The position numbers and the translations under genes are program-made. This document shows, in pieces, positions 1 through 9,500 of a DNA stretch of 64,000 nucleotides. Under the pieces are notes generated by a model. It did no database searches, was not told the DNA's origin, and saw only the letters and a list, made by a program, of their open reading frames with translations. Origin of the DNA: UBA6163 sp041753075 (GTDB taxonomy: Bacteria; Planctomycetota; Planctomycetia; Pirellulales; Pirellulaceae); assembly GCA_041753075.1 (NCBI GenBank), contig JBGSVE010000114.1, positions 28,379 through 92,378 on the forward strand, written 5' to 3'. Each line of letters opens with the position of its first letter. The first letter of the stretch is position 1.

Positions 1-182
1 TGCGAAGTCAATTTTCCTTTGCTGATTTCGTCATCCGTATATCGCCGCAGCGCAGGAGTAGGAGTCAAAACCGCAACCAACAATGCCGCGCCCAACAGCG
101 CCAACATCGCATGTGTTTTGAAATAGAGTACCGCGACCAGGATTAGAATCGCGGCGAAAAGTACCAACCACCAAATGCCCAC
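1..182 (-). CDS. N-terminus of a GntP-like permease (partial)
   Basis: Reading frame open from a GTG at 182-180 to the window edge (60 codons). The translation starts with a hydrophobic segment (about residues 3-20), a short FKTH turn, a second hydrophobic segment (about 25-42), then a charged loop. This helix-FK-helix start resembles the gluconate/GntP symporter family, where FK follows the first helix. AAGGCGAG lies just upstream of the GTG as a possible ribosome site. It follows the monooxygenase gene by 39 bases on the same strand. Only the first sixth of the protein is present, so the family is an inference; another multi-helix carrier is possible. Confidence 0.45.
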   Translation of the reverse strand, partial: MGIWWLVLFAAILILVAVLYFKTHAMLALLGAALLVAVLTPTPALRRYTDDEISKGKLTS

Positions 183-221
183 TTTATGCTCGCCTTGTGT
201 TGCTGCGATGCGTCGAAGCGG

Positions 222-518
222 TCACGCGGCGGGTTCAATTCGATTGAGGCCGCAGACCTCTTTGCTCTCGATCATACCTTCAACGCTTGAAGAAAACTCC
301 GTAAAGTGGGGCGTCTGCTTGTGCGCGTCGAAAGCGGCTGGGTTTGTATAAAGTTCGTACAAGAAGAAGTGGCCGGGTTTGGCCGGGTCTTCACAAACAT
401 CAAATTGCAAACAACCCGGTTCGTGCGTTTTGGAATTGATTGCTTGACGGATGACGATTTGGCGAAAGGCATCGATGTGATCGGGTTTGATCGAGAAGTG
501 GACGGCAATGACAAACAT
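222..518 (-). CDS. antibiotic biosynthesis monooxygenase (ABM) / quinol monooxygenase-like
   Basis: A 98-residue single-domain ABM protein (ferredoxin-like dimeric fold; YgiN-like). It shows the family pattern: a first strand FVIAVHFSIKPD, EPGCLQFDV near residue 34, and FFLYELYTNPAAFDAHKQTPHF near residues 51-72. Such proteins are cofactor-free monooxygenases acting on quinols or small aromatics, but the substrate cannot be read from sequence. It lies 15 bases downstream of lysC on the same strand and could share its transcript. Confidence 0.85.
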   Translation of the reverse strand: MFVIAVHFSIKPDHIDAFRQIVIRQAINSKTHEPGCLQFDVCEDPAKPGHFFLYELYTNPAAFDAHKQTPHFTEFSSSVEGMIESKEVCGLNRIEPAA

Positions 519-533
519 CTTGTGCCTGTTGGT

Positions 534-2345
534 TCACGAAGTTGAAGTGCGAAGCGATTGTGCGAAAGCGGCGTTGACCAGTCGCAATGCATCACCGGCA
601 CGATCCGCAGCGATCACGGCGTTGACCTGCAATTCGCTGGTGTTGATCATTTGCACGTTGATGCCGGCGTCGGACAATGTTTTGAACAAGATGGTGCCAA
701 CTTGGGTATGACTGCGCAGACCAATCCCGCTGACTGTCAGCTTGGCGATTTGCCCTTCACCCTGGGCACCGCGCATGTTGTGTTTTTTGCTGATCGAGTT
801 GGCGACTTCCAGACTGCGTTTGAGTTCTTTGTCGGCGATCGTAAAACTGATGCTGGTCGAGCCATCTTCGCTGTCATATCCCTGGACGATCATGTCAATA
901 AAAATCTTCGCATCACCTAGCGTTTCAAACACATCCGCCGCGATCCCGGGCGTGTCGGGGACGCCGCTGAGCGTCACGCGGGCTTGATCGCCGGTCAACG
1001 AGATTCCCGTTAACGTCAATTCTTCGAGTGCGTCGTCGCGCAGCCGCGAGATCAATGACTCAACATCGGTGGTTGTCTCACGGTCAGCACGAATTTGTTT
1101 CCAGCTACGCGAGTCAGCCGGTGCCGTATCGAGGGCAAACGCTTGATGAACGGCCCGCAGCGCATTGAACGCCTGATCGCGTGGGACCAATGCGGAAATC
1201 TTGATTTCGCTGGTTGAAATCATTTGAATGTTGACGCCGGACACCGCCAAAGCGCGGAACATTCGCGACGCGACACCCGATTGCGATGCCATCCCCAAAC
1301 CGACAACGGAGACTTTCGAGACTTCGCTGTCGTGCGTGATGCCTTCGGCACGAAGTGCTGCGGCGGGAGCTTTCAACGCTTCGAGCGTGCCAGTGAGTTC
1401 GCCGCCAGGCACGGTGAATGAGATGTCCGCGCGACCTTGGCTGCCGACGTTTTGGACAACCATATCGACGGCAATTTTCTTCGCTGCGATGGCTGAAAAA
1501 ATAGCCAGACTTGTGCCTGGTATGTCCGGCACGCCTAAGACCGTGACGCGAGCTTCGTCTTTGGTCAACGTTGCACCGCTGACCGGTGCGGTGCGGGACT
1601 GGGCCTCGGCCACAATCATCGAACCCTCGATGTCCGAAAAGCTGCTGCGAACGTGAATCGGAACATTAAATTTCTTGGCAAACTCAATCGAACGGCTGTG
1701 CATCACACCGGCTCCGAGGCTGGCGAGCTCGAGCATTTCATCGTAACTGACTACTTCGACCCGCCGGGCTTCGGCGCGCACCCGCGGGTCGGTGGTGTAG
1801 ACGCCATCGACATCGGTATAAATCTCGCAAGCGTCGGCTCCCAAGACGGCGGCCAGCGCCACGGCGGTGGTATCGCTGCCACCGCGACCGAGCGTGGTGA
1901 TGTTGAGGTCATCATCGATACCTTGGAAGCCAGCCGCGATGACGATGTTGCCGGCGTCGAGCAACCGCGCAATCCGCTCGGTCGAAATCGATTGAATGCG
2001 TGCTTTGGTAAACGTGTTGTCGGTGCGGATGCCGATTTGGCCACCCGTTAAACTGACTGCCTTGGCTCCGAGTGAATCGATCGCCATCGCGACTAGCGCG
2101 ACACTGACTTGTTCGCCGGTGCTGAGCAGCATGTCCATTTCGCGAGCCGGAGGCGACGCGCTGATTTGATTCGCCAGGTCGACCAAGTGATCGGTCTGGT
2201 GCCCCATCGCGCTAACGACCATGAGCACTTGATGACCCTCGATCTGGGCGCGAATGGCTTTGCGCGCCGCAGCGCGGATCTTTTCGGGATCGGCAACGCT
2301 GGTGCCGCCAAACTTCTGAACGATCAATGACTTTTTCGCTGACAT
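534..2345 (-). CDS. lysC: aspartate kinase with four ACT domains
   Basis: Phosphorylates L-aspartate, the first step to lysine, threonine and methionine. The kinase domain starts with VQKFGGTSVAD and contains STGEQVSVAL and GFQGID(D). Four consecutive ACT-like modules follow in the second half, with the paired motifs VPDIPGTSLAIF, NIQMISTSEIKIS, VPDTPGIAADVF and NVQMINTSELQVN. The duplicated ACT pair gives about 600 residues, against about 400-450 in most bacteria; this long form is known from planctomycetes and cyanobacteria. The open frame begins at 2363, but the ATG at 2345 (MSAKKSLIVQKFGG) matches the family start better. ACT domains imply feedback control by lysine and/or threonine. Confidence 0.95.
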   Translation of the reverse strand: MSAKKSLIVQKFGGTSVADPEKIRAAARKAIRAQIEGHQVLMVVSAMGHQTDHLVDLANQISASPPAREMDMLLSTGEQVSVALVAMAIDSLGAKAVSLTGGQIGIRTDNTFTKARIQSISTERIARLLDAGNIVIAAGFQGIDDDLNITTLGRGGSDTTAVALAAVLGADACEIYTDVDGVYTTDPRVRAEARRVEVVSYDEMLELASLGAGVMHSRSIEFAKKFNVPIHVRSSFSDIEGSMIVAEAQSRTAPVSGATLTKDEARVTVLGVPDIPGTSLAIFSAIAAKKIAVDMVVQNVGSQGRADISFTVPGGELTGTLEALKAPAAALRAEGITHDSEVSKVSVVGLGMASQSGVASRMFRALAVSGVNIQMISTSEIKISALVPRDQAFNALRAVHQAFALDTAPADSRSWKQIRADRETTTDVESLISRLRDDALEELTLTGISLTGDQARVTLSGVPDTPGIAADVFETLGDAKIFIDMIVQGYDSEDGSTSISFTIADKELKRSLEVANSISKKHNMRGAQGEGQIAKLTVSGIGLRSHTQVGTILFKTLSDAGINVQMINTSELQVNAVIAADRAGDALRLVNAAFAQSLRTSTS

Positions 2346-2392
2346 GAAAACGAACGCGAACACGTGTAAGGAAAGAAAAATTTAGAAGCGCT

Positions 2393-3643
2393 CTACGAAC
2401 TCTTGCTGGCGATAAAATGGTCCATCAGGTCCCAGCCCTTTGGAAATGACAGGCCAGACGCTGCTGCGGCAATCTCGTCGTAGGTTGATTGCGAGTCGGC
2501 GTTGATACCAGTTCCAGCGATCACAAACGGCACATCGCCGTGGCTGTGCTTTTTAGTTTCACAAGGCGTTGGATGATCGGGCGTAATAAGAATGCGATGC
2601 TCGCCGTATTTCTTGAGTTCCTCCGCCAACGGCCCGACGATCCATTGATCAATCTGCTGCAGCGCCTCGATCTTGGCATCGGCGCGGCCTTCGTGTGACG
2701 CTTCATCGGGAGCTTCGATGTGAACGCAAACGATGTCGTAATGCGCCAACGCGGCGCAGGCGGCGCGACCCTTGGCAGCGTAGTCGGTATCGAGATAGCC
2801 GGTCGCTCCGGACACTTCGATTCGTGGCCAACCTGCCAACGCCGCGATGCCGCGTAGCAGGTCGACCGCCGTGATCATCACGCCGCGCACGCCAAATCGC
2901 AACTCAAAACTTGGCAACTGCGGTGCCCCGCCGAGTCCCCACAACCAAACGTTGGTTGCCGGTCGCTTACCCGCAGCGACGCGTTTGGCGTTGATTGGAT
3001 GTGAGGCAAACAGATCGAAGCTGCGACTCATCAGCGAAACCAACAAGTCGCTGCCCGGACCGCGCGGATAGTGGTCATCGACCGACATGTCAGTGATGTC
3101 ATGCGGAGCTTTTGAGCGGGTGTCGCGCGAGAACGGCGACGGCGTCGATTCGTCACCGCGATAGATCAACAGGTTGCGATAGCTGACGCCGGGAATGAAT
3201 TGCAAACTCGCCGGCGACAGTCCGAACAAGTCCGCTGGGCTTGCCGAGTCGATCAATTCGCGTTGCAGCGAAGCGAGCAGCTCAGTCGCTTCGGCGGTGG
3301 AAATATGGTCGGCGGTGAAGTCGATCATCACTTGGTCTTCAACGGTGACCAAATTGCAGCGAACGGCCCAATCGCCGGCACTGAGCGAGATATTTTGGGC
3401 GGCGGCTTCCAGCGGCGCGCGGCCGGTGAAGAATTCGTCGGGGTCGTAGCCGAGCAAACACAGGTTGGCGACCTCCGAACCGGCCGGCAAGTGCTTGGGT
3501 GTATTGTTGCTGAGGCCAACAATGCCCCGCGCGGCAAGCCGGTCCAGGTGCGGCAGTTTGGCGGCCTGCAGCGGCGTTTGGCCAGCCAACAAATCAATCG
3601 GTTCGTCGGCGCAGCCGTCGGGAATAATGATTGCGTATTTCAT
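2393..3643 (-). CDS. archaeal-type cofactor-independent phosphoglycerate mutase family; possible homoserine kinase
   Basis: A 416-residue alkaline-phosphatase-superfamily protein. It has the metal-binding start IIPDGCADEP (about residues 5-14), KLPHLDRLAARG, GSEVANLCLLGYDP and the C-terminal ITPDHPTPCETKKHSHGDVP metal cluster. The fold matches ApgM. The gene lies directly upstream of lysC on the same strand (48 bases to the preferred lysC start), and a subfamily of ApgM homologues linked to threonine genes has been proposed to act as homoserine kinase where ThrB is missing. The aspartate-kinase neighbour favours that role, but sequence alone does not separate the two reactions. Confidence 0.85.
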   Translation of the reverse strand: MKYAIIIPDGCADEPIDLLAGQTPLQAAKLPHLDRLAARGIVGLSNNTPKHLPAGSEVANLCLLGYDPDEFFTGRAPLEAAAQNISLSAGDWAVRCNLVTVEDQVMIDFTADHISTAEATELLASLQRELIDSASPADLFGLSPASLQFIPGVSYRNLLIYRGDESTPSPFSRDTRSKAPHDITDMSVDDHYPRGPGSDLLVSLMSRSFDLFASHPINAKRVAAGKRPATNVWLWGLGGAPQLPSFELRFGVRGVMITAVDLLRGIAALAGWPRIEVSGATGYLDTDYAAKGRAACAALAHYDIVCVHIEAPDEASHEGRADAKIEALQQIDQWIVGPLAEELKKYGEHRILITPDHPTPCETKKHSHGDVPFVIAGTGINADSQSTYDEIAAAASGLSFPKGWDLMDHFIASKSS

Positions 3644-3736
3644 GGGGAAAAACTGAGACTGGGGGCCAGGGGAACAAAGAGTGTAGTAGGCCCCAAGCCG
3701 TGAACAAGCCGGTACAGCCCGCCGCCGGCGTTCCCG

Positions 3737-5728
3737 TTAGTTTTCCGCACCGACCAGGGCGACGCGATCACCGGAATCAATCGCCTTCATGTGTTCCAGC
3801 AAGATTCGCCGGACTTCGAGGATTGCCGCATCGGTCGTGTGGATTTCAGTGTGATGGGCGGTAACAATTTTTTCGCTCACTGAGTCGGGCGTGCGAGCGC
3901 TGACGATGTCAACGATCCCGTCGCTGTCGCGTTTGGCTCCGATGAACGAACGACTGTCGATCACACCGATGATATTGTGGTAAGCCACGCCGGGTGCTTT
4001 TTTGGCCCGCGCCATAACGGGAAAAATCGGCGACTCGGGTGCCAGCGAATCGATCGCATTGCTGACGGTAAGTAATGTATTGTCACGGAACAGTCCGGGG
4101 TTCTCACGCGTCAAGGTGCTGGCCGTCAGCACGTTCATCTGCGGCAAGCGAATCAACTTGCGCGCCACCCAGCGAGTGTAGTCGTTGGCAAATTCGCTTC
4201 CCGCGTGTGGTGTACCAATTGTGACGACGCGGCGGATCGATTGGTTGGCATGAAACTTCAACGTGCTGACTAACTTGACGCGGTCTGCCTCGGGACCGCG
4301 CAGGTTTTCCGGTGGTTGGTCGCTGACGATCCGCCAAAAGTCGTCGCCGCTTTCGATCGTCTGCATCCGGCTGACCAATCCGCCCATGCTGTGTCCGACG
4401 AACACCATTTGATCAAGCGGCGTATCGGTGTGGTTGCGGTCGATCGCCAATCGCATATCGGACAAGTCTTTGCGAAGCTGAGTCGCGCTGATCCAAAACG
4501 GTTGGCCCGATGGATAAAGATAAAACCAGAACTGATAACGCTTGCGGATCTCCGGATAACTGCGCAGATCGTTGAACATATCCATCCATGTCAACGGACT
4601 GCTCCACAAACCGTGTACCATCACCACGGGGATACGTTTCGGATCATACGGTTCGATCATGTACAAGCCGCGACGACTTTGGGTGTCGTTCGGATTAAGC
4701 AATCCTTCGGTGGCGAGATTGCGTTGGCGGAACTCGGGGCTGTCCAAAAAGAACGCCAGCGGCGTGGTCAAATCGGTTTCCAACGGCACCCAGTTCGACG
4801 CCAATTGAATTTGGTTGACCTGCAGCGGGTCGTAAAAATCAAGCACACACTCAGGCGAACCGCCCATCCGTTTTTCACCGCTCTTGGCGCTACAACGCAT
4901 CATCGCCGTAACCGCAAACGACAACCCGTCGGGATAATATCGTTCGCGCGGGTCCGACGGATCGAGCGGTTTGCGAACGGCGATTAACGGCACGCCAAGT
5001 CCGTAGGTGGTATGTCGATTGTGCAGCGTTTGGATGTTGTAGTCGCTGACAAACTCATAGTGATCAAATTCATCCGCGTTCCACCCACCGCGGATTGCCG
5101 TGCGCACTGAGAATGTGCGGCCGGGTGTTTCGATTGTGTAAGTTTGATTGGGGCGCAGTTTGTGGTCGGTACACAGCAGCCGCAACGTGTCTTCGAGCGA
5201 TTCGTTGTACAACTCACAAGCGTCGCGGAACTGGGGATCGTAATGATTACGACTGTCGGCCAAATCTTCGGAGAATAGGAAGTCATAACTGTTGGCCAGC
5301 GAGATGCCGAAGTAGGTCAAGGCTTCGGATGCTTTGCCGGCGCGCTCGGCGCGCTTGCCTTCGACATAGGCAACTTCGCTGAGTGCATAGATCAACTCGG
5401 CGTCGTTGGTTTCGTCGATCGCCTTGCGGATGGTGACCAACGATTCGCCACCGTGTTCGTTATAGTCGTCGATCAAGCCGAATCGCTTGAGCGCGTTTTG
5501 CGCCCGCTCGGTCACCTTGGGTCCGCTGCGGGTCAGCAGTGACAACTGGGCTTCGAGTGCGTTCTCGCGGCTGGACCGATTGGCCAAGTAGCGCGTCGTC
5601 GTACAACCCGTGGACGCAAGCGTTAGGGTAATGAACAAGCAACCAATGATGGCATGAACCGACGATCCGACGAGCGCGCCGCGGGGCGCGCGCCGTGGCG
5701 ATTGCTCGCACGTCGATCCAACGGTCAT
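3737..5728 (-). CDS. alpha/beta-hydrolase (lipase/PGAP1-like) probable lipoprotein
   Basis: A 663-residue exported hydrolase. A hydrophobic segment at about residues 25-41 ends in LASTGC, a probable lipoprotein cleavage site although the -3 position is not the usual Leu. A long N-terminal region without a recognised motif precedes the hydrolase core: VVMVHGLWSSPLTWMD forms the oxyanion region, and VFVGHSMGGLVSR carries the nucleophile Ser447. A His-rich stretch TAHHTEIHTTD near the C-terminus probably gives the catalytic His. VTIGTPHAGSEFA is typical of lipases and PGAP1-like esterases. The substrate is unknown. It lies 97 bases downstream of the methyltransferase gene start. Confidence 0.85.
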   Translation of the reverse strand: MTVGSTCEQSPRRAPRGALVGSSVHAIIGCLFITLTLASTGCTTTRYLANRSSRENALEAQLSLLTRSGPKVTERAQNALKRFGLIDDYNEHGGESLVTIRKAIDETNDAELIYALSEVAYVEGKRAERAGKASEALTYFGISLANSYDFLFSEDLADSRNHYDPQFRDACELYNESLEDTLRLLCTDHKLRPNQTYTIETPGRTFSVRTAIRGGWNADEFDHYEFVSDYNIQTLHNRHTTYGLGVPLIAVRKPLDPSDPRERYYPDGLSFAVTAMMRCSAKSGEKRMGGSPECVLDFYDPLQVNQIQLASNWVPLETDLTTPLAFFLDSPEFRQRNLATEGLLNPNDTQSRRGLYMIEPYDPKRIPVVMVHGLWSSPLTWMDMFNDLRSYPEIRKRYQFWFYLYPSGQPFWISATQLRKDLSDMRLAIDRNHTDTPLDQMVFVGHSMGGLVSRMQTIESGDDFWRIVSDQPPENLRGPEADRVKLVSTLKFHANQSIRRVVTIGTPHAGSEFANDYTRWVARKLIRLPQMNVLTASTLTRENPGLFRDNTLLTVSNAIDSLAPESPIFPVMARAKKAPGVAYHNIIGVIDSRSFIGAKRDSDGIVDIVSARTPDSVSEKIVTAHHTEIHTTDAAILEVRRILLEHMKAIDSGDRVALVGAEN

Positions 5729-5825
5729 CGGCTACTTCCGTGTTTTTCCAATAGTTCAAGACGCGAAACGTTGGCTCCGCTGCCATGCGGAACCCTCGTA
5801 GACTAGGAAAAATGCGTCGCGCGTG

Positions 5826-6668
5826 TCAATTCAAACGCGAATCGTCTCGCGTGAACACGTATTCATTGCATCCCCAGCCTTTTCCAACGGTTTTTAGCCG
5901 CTGGATGCGAAAACCCTGGACCGCCAAAGACTCGATCAATCGCTCTGGCGTACTGACCTCGAAGGGCAAACCGCCGACCCAATCGACCCAGTCGTACCAA
6001 GCTGACATTCCGCGGTCACGATTTTTCGCCGCCCAATCGGCAAACGGCAACGGATTGCGTCCGTGGATCAATCGCGCAAGTGCAAACTTCGCTTCATAGA
6101 TCGCGGCGATCGCGACGACCCAGGCCGGTCGCAGCGCTTGGGGCAGCCGGTGATATGTGTTCTTGATCATCGTCCATCGCCCGCTTGCGGCACCTTGGTC
6201 GTTGTAGATCGCGATGCACAGCGTGCCACCGTTTTTGACCAGCGAAGCGGCATTGCCAATCGCGTCGTCCATTTGGCCGGTGTGATGCAGCACGCCCCAG
6301 GAATACACAATGTCAAACTGGCCCAGCGATGTGACGTAATCGCGATCAAGGATCGAACCCCACTCGACTCGCCAGTGCGGGTTGTCGGAACCGAATCGTT
6401 GTTTCATTTCCGATGTGCATGCGACCGAGGCTTGGTCAAAGTCGAAAGAGTGAACCGCCGCACCGAGAGCATGCGCCGACAAGCTAGCCAGGCCCGATCC
6501 GCTGCCGATGTCGAGAAACGACTTGTCGGTCAAGTCTTTGGCGTCCAACAACCCAGCCAGTGATTCGGTCGATGCCTCGATACGATCGCGGTTGACGTGG
6601 CAAAGAAATTGAGTCCAGTTTTTGCCAAATTCGAACCGCTGCGATTCGGACGACTGGCTCACGTCCAC
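5826..6668 (-). CDS. class I SAM-dependent methyltransferase
   Basis: A 280-residue Rossmann-fold methyltransferase. Motif I FLDIGSGSGLAS is at residues 51-62, the acidic SAM-ribose residue is in VHSFDFDQ, and VYSWGVLHHTGQMDDAI is a UbiE/Methyltransf_11-type motif IV/post-IV. The C-terminal 80 residues are Trp-rich (AWYDWVDWVGGLPFEV), as in methyltransferases of sugar or lipid modification. The start overlaps the end of comM by 10 bases, so the two are probably translated together, although no functional link is obvious. The substrate is unknown. Confidence 0.9.
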   Translation of the reverse strand: MDVSQSSESQRFEFGKNWTQFLCHVNRDRIEASTESLAGLLDAKDLTDKSFLDIGSGSGLASLSAHALGAAVHSFDFDQASVACTSEMKQRFGSDNPHWRVEWGSILDRDYVTSLGQFDIVYSWGVLHHTGQMDDAIGNAASLVKNGGTLCIAIYNDQGAASGRWTMIKNTYHRLPQALRPAWVVAIAAIYEAKFALARLIHGRNPLPFADWAAKNRDRGMSAWYDWVDWVGGLPFEVSTPERLIESLAVQGFRIQRLKTVGKGWGCNEYVFTRDDSRLN

Positions 6669-8200
6669 AAATCCGCGTCAAGCGATCGGTAGTTGATCGC
6701 CTCGGCCAAATGTTCTTCGCCGATTGATTCGGCACCCTCGACATCGGCAATGGTTCGCGAGACGCGCAGGATCTTGTCGTGAGCACGTGCCGACAAACCC
6801 ATCTCCTCGACACTTTGGCGTAGCAGCTTCGAACATATAGAACTGAGTACGCAATACTTCCGCACTTCGCGACTGGTCATTTGCGCGTTGTATCGAGTCG
6901 TCATTTGAGCAAATCGATCGAGCTGTACGGCGCGTGCGCGATCGACACTGACGCGCATCGTTTCGCTTGTCGTGGCATTGCTGTTCGTCGCGGCCAATTC
7001 TTCAAACGGCACCGCGGGAACTTCGATGTGGATATCAATTCGATCAAGCAGCGGTCCCGAGATCCGACCCATGTAGCGCTCGACTTGCGGGGGCGTGCAA
7101 TTGCAACTGCGTCGCGGATCGCTGCGATAACCACACGGGCATGGGTTTGCGGCAGCGACCAACATGAAGTCCGCCGGAAAAGTCGAACTGCGGAGCGCTC
7201 GCGAGATCGTGACCACACCGTCTTCCATCGGTTGGCGCATGACTTCGAGTGTCTTGCGATTGAACTCGGGCAATTCATCAAGAAACAAAATGCCGTTGTG
7301 CGACTTAGAAATTTCACCGGGTGTCGGTGGACTGCCGCCGCCAACCAACCCCGCGTCGCTGATCGTGTGGTGGGGACTGCGAAACGGTCGCTTGGCAAGC
7401 AACGGTTGGCCGGCGGGCAGTTGACCCAGTGCGCTATAGATACGCGTGGTCTCGATCGATTCGGCGGGAGTCAATTGCGGCAAGACCGTTGGCATTCGTT
7501 TGGCAAGCATTGTCTTGCCGCTGCCCGGCGGCCCGATCATCAACAGGTTATGGCTGCCGGCGGCGGCCAGCATGATCGCGCGCTTGGCGGTTTCTTGGCC
7601 ACGCACATCGCCGAAATCAATTTCGTAAGAGCTAAACTGTTGAAACCATTCTTCCAAACGACTAGGTGCCTGGGGAATATCGATCGCACCGCTGAGGAAG
7701 CCGACCGCTTGGGCCAAATTCGCGACCGGGATAACCTCGATCTCTTCGACGACCGCCGCTTCACCGGCATTCTCGACCGGAACCAACAAGCCACGGATGC
7801 CGGGTTGTCGTGCCGCCGCAATCGCCATCGACAACGCGCCTTTGATCGGACGCGTGTGGCCTTCGAGCGCAAGTTCACCGACGACGGCGTATTGGTCGAG
7901 CCGATCCGATATCAATTGGCCGCTGCCAGCGAGGATGCCCAAGGCAACCGGGAGGTCAAACGAAGGGGCTTGTTTAGGCAGATCGCCGGGGGCAAGGTTG
8001 ATGACGACGCGGTCTTGAGGCCGGATGAAGCCACTGTTAACAATCGCCCGCTCGACGCGATGCGTGCTCTCTTTGACGGCAGCTTCGGGAAGTCCGACGA
8101 GCGTTGTTTTTGGCATCGCGGCAGGTGACAAATCGACTTCCACCTCGACCGGCATTGCCTCGATTCCCAACAACGTGAATGTTCTTAAGCATGCCAACAT
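6659..8200 (-). CDS. comM: YifB/ComM family magnesium-chelatase-like AAA+ ATPase
   Basis: A 513-residue ATPase. An N-terminal Lon-protease-like subdomain (residues 1-170, with VGLPEAAVKES) precedes an AAA+ Mg-chelatase core with Walker A GPPGSGKT (223-230), Walker B ILFLDELPEF (304-313) and the insert CNCTPPQVERYMGRISGPLLDRID. ComM is a hexameric helicase that promotes branch migration during integration of transformed DNA, so this gene hints at natural competence, though the family is widespread. The ATG at 8200 gives the standard N-terminus (MLACLRTFTLLGI). Confidence 0.95.
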   Translation of the reverse strand: MLACLRTFTLLGIEAMPVEVEVDLSPAAMPKTTLVGLPEAAVKESTHRVERAIVNSGFIRPQDRVVINLAPGDLPKQAPSFDLPVALGILAGSGQLISDRLDQYAVVGELALEGHTRPIKGALSMAIAAARQPGIRGLLVPVENAGEAAVVEEIEVIPVANLAQAVGFLSGAIDIPQAPSRLEEWFQQFSSYEIDFGDVRGQETAKRAIMLAAAGSHNLLMIGPPGSGKTMLAKRMPTVLPQLTPAESIETTRIYSALGQLPAGQPLLAKRPFRSPHHTISDAGLVGGGSPPTPGEISKSHNGILFLDELPEFNRKTLEVMRQPMEDGVVTISRALRSSTFPADFMLVAAANPCPCGYRSDPRRSCNCTPPQVERYMGRISGPLLDRIDIHIEVPAVPFEELAATNSNATTSETMRVSVDRARAVQLDRFAQMTTRYNAQMTSREVRKYCVLSSICSKLLRQSVEEMGLSARAHDKILRVSRTIADVEGAESIGEEHLAEAINYRSLDADLWT

Positions 8201-8453
8201 GGAACGGCGGCTTTCGCGTTGTTATGTCGCGTTATTATGTTCGGGGTGGTACCAATCCGGTGGCCGTGGCGTTACGTTCAACATGGTGACGGTCAATGGC
8301 GGGGTAGACAACTGCCCATCGCCAGGATCGCTACGAATTCCCGCCGACTCGCTACCACCTTACTGGTAGATCCCGATATAAATTGACTGGCCGCAGACAA
8401 GAACCGCAACCTAGCCGATCCCGACCGAATCGGACTGATTTTAAGAGCTTAGT

Positions 8454-9434
8454 ATGACGACGCCACCGAGCGACCAACCCAACGCGGACGGGCAACCGCA
8501 GATGATCGATGAGCAGTCGTTCTTCGGCATGACCCATGTCGGCATGAAGCGCCAGAATAACCAGGATCAGTTTTTGATTGCCCAGCTCAACAAGTCGATG
8601 TTGGTCGGTGAAACCAGCTTGCCGATTGAAAAGCAAAGCCGGTTGTTTGGGCGAGTGCAGGGTCACGTGTTGCTCGTTGCCGATGGCATGGGTGGTCATT
8701 TGGCCGGGGAATTGGCAAGCTCAATGGCAATTGATTTTCTGGTCGAACGATTGCTCAACAATGTCCATTGGTTCTTTCAACTCGGACTCGACGCCGAGAA
8801 CGAATTCATCGATAGCCTGAAAACACTCATGCGCGAAACGCATCACCGCATCCAGGAAGAAGGCCGCCAGAACGCCGCCCTGGATGGAATGGGCACGACG
8901 TTGACAATGTGTTACGTCTTGTGGCCAAAAATGTATGTAGTCCATGCCGGCGACAGTCGCTGTTACTTAGTTCGCGACGGTGAAGTAGAGAGGCTGACCA
9001 CGGATCATACTTTGGCTCGCCGCATGATCGAATCCGGTGGAATGAAACCCGAAGAGGAAGCCGGCAGCCGGTGGAGTAATGTGTTGTGGAACGTGCTGGG
9101 CGGCAAAAGCGAAAATGCCCTGACCGCAGAGGTGAGAAGCGTTAATCTGCACGAAGGAGACGCGATTGTGATGTGCTCTGACGGACTGCATCGCCACGTC
9201 AAGGATGAACTCCTACTCGACGTGATGAACGAATGCGAGTCTCCTCAATCGGCCTGCCAGCGGTTCGTTGAGATTGCAATTGACGCCGGCGGCGACGACA
9301 ACATCACCGTGATTGTCGCGCGCCCAGAAACACCCCCCGGTCTGGCCAGCACCATCAGCATTGAAGCCGAAAAGCCGCTCGATCCAATGTTAAATTACGA
9401 GACCTACAATCCTCACGATACGTTGCCGGGTTAG
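8454..9434 (+). CDS. PP2C-family serine/threonine protein phosphatase
   Basis: A 326-residue metal-dependent phosphatase. Family motifs appear in order: RQNNQDQF, LLVADGMGGHLAGE (residues 73-86), VVHAGDSRCYLVRDG, LTTDHTLARRM, DAIVMCSDGLHRHV and the metal-binding GGDDNITVIV near residue 284. There is no membrane segment, so it is probably cytoplasmic and reverses Ser/Thr kinase signalling; no Hanks kinase is in this window. It is transcribed away from comM across a 253-base spacer and converges on the NHL gene. Confidence 0.93.
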   Translation: MTTPPSDQPNADGQPQMIDEQSFFGMTHVGMKRQNNQDQFLIAQLNKSMLVGETSLPIEKQSRLFGRVQGHVLLVADGMGGHLAGELASSMAIDFLVERLLNNVHWFFQLGLDAENEFIDSLKTLMRETHHRIQEEGRQNAALDGMGTTLTMCYVLWPKMYVVHAGDSRCYLVRDGEVERLTTDHTLARRMIESGGMKPEEEAGSRWSNVLWNVLGGKSENALTAEVRSVNLHEGDAIVMCSDGLHRHVKDELLLDVMNECESPQSACQRFVEIAIDAGGDDNITVIVARPETPPGLASTISIEAEKPLDPMLNYETYNPHDTLPG

Positions 9435-9496
9435 CGTTCCCAATTGTAGAACGGTTGTCCCAACCGTTTGGGAACGCGCAACCGGTTGGGGACAAC
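9434..9496. terminator. overlapping hairpins between convergent genes
   Basis: Two mutually exclusive stems lie between the PP2C stop and the NHL gene stop. One is a perfect 10-bp stem, 9434-9443 with 9468-9477. The other is a near-perfect stem, 9454-9466 with 9483-9496, with one bulged base. Neither has a strong T-run. The position between convergent stops fits a bidirectional terminator. Confidence 0.55.
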
Positions 9497-9500
9497 AGTG

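Noticed and set aside
7000..8130. A 415-codon plus-strand frame opposite comM.
   Set aside because: Arg/His-rich shadow of a well-conserved gene on the other strand.
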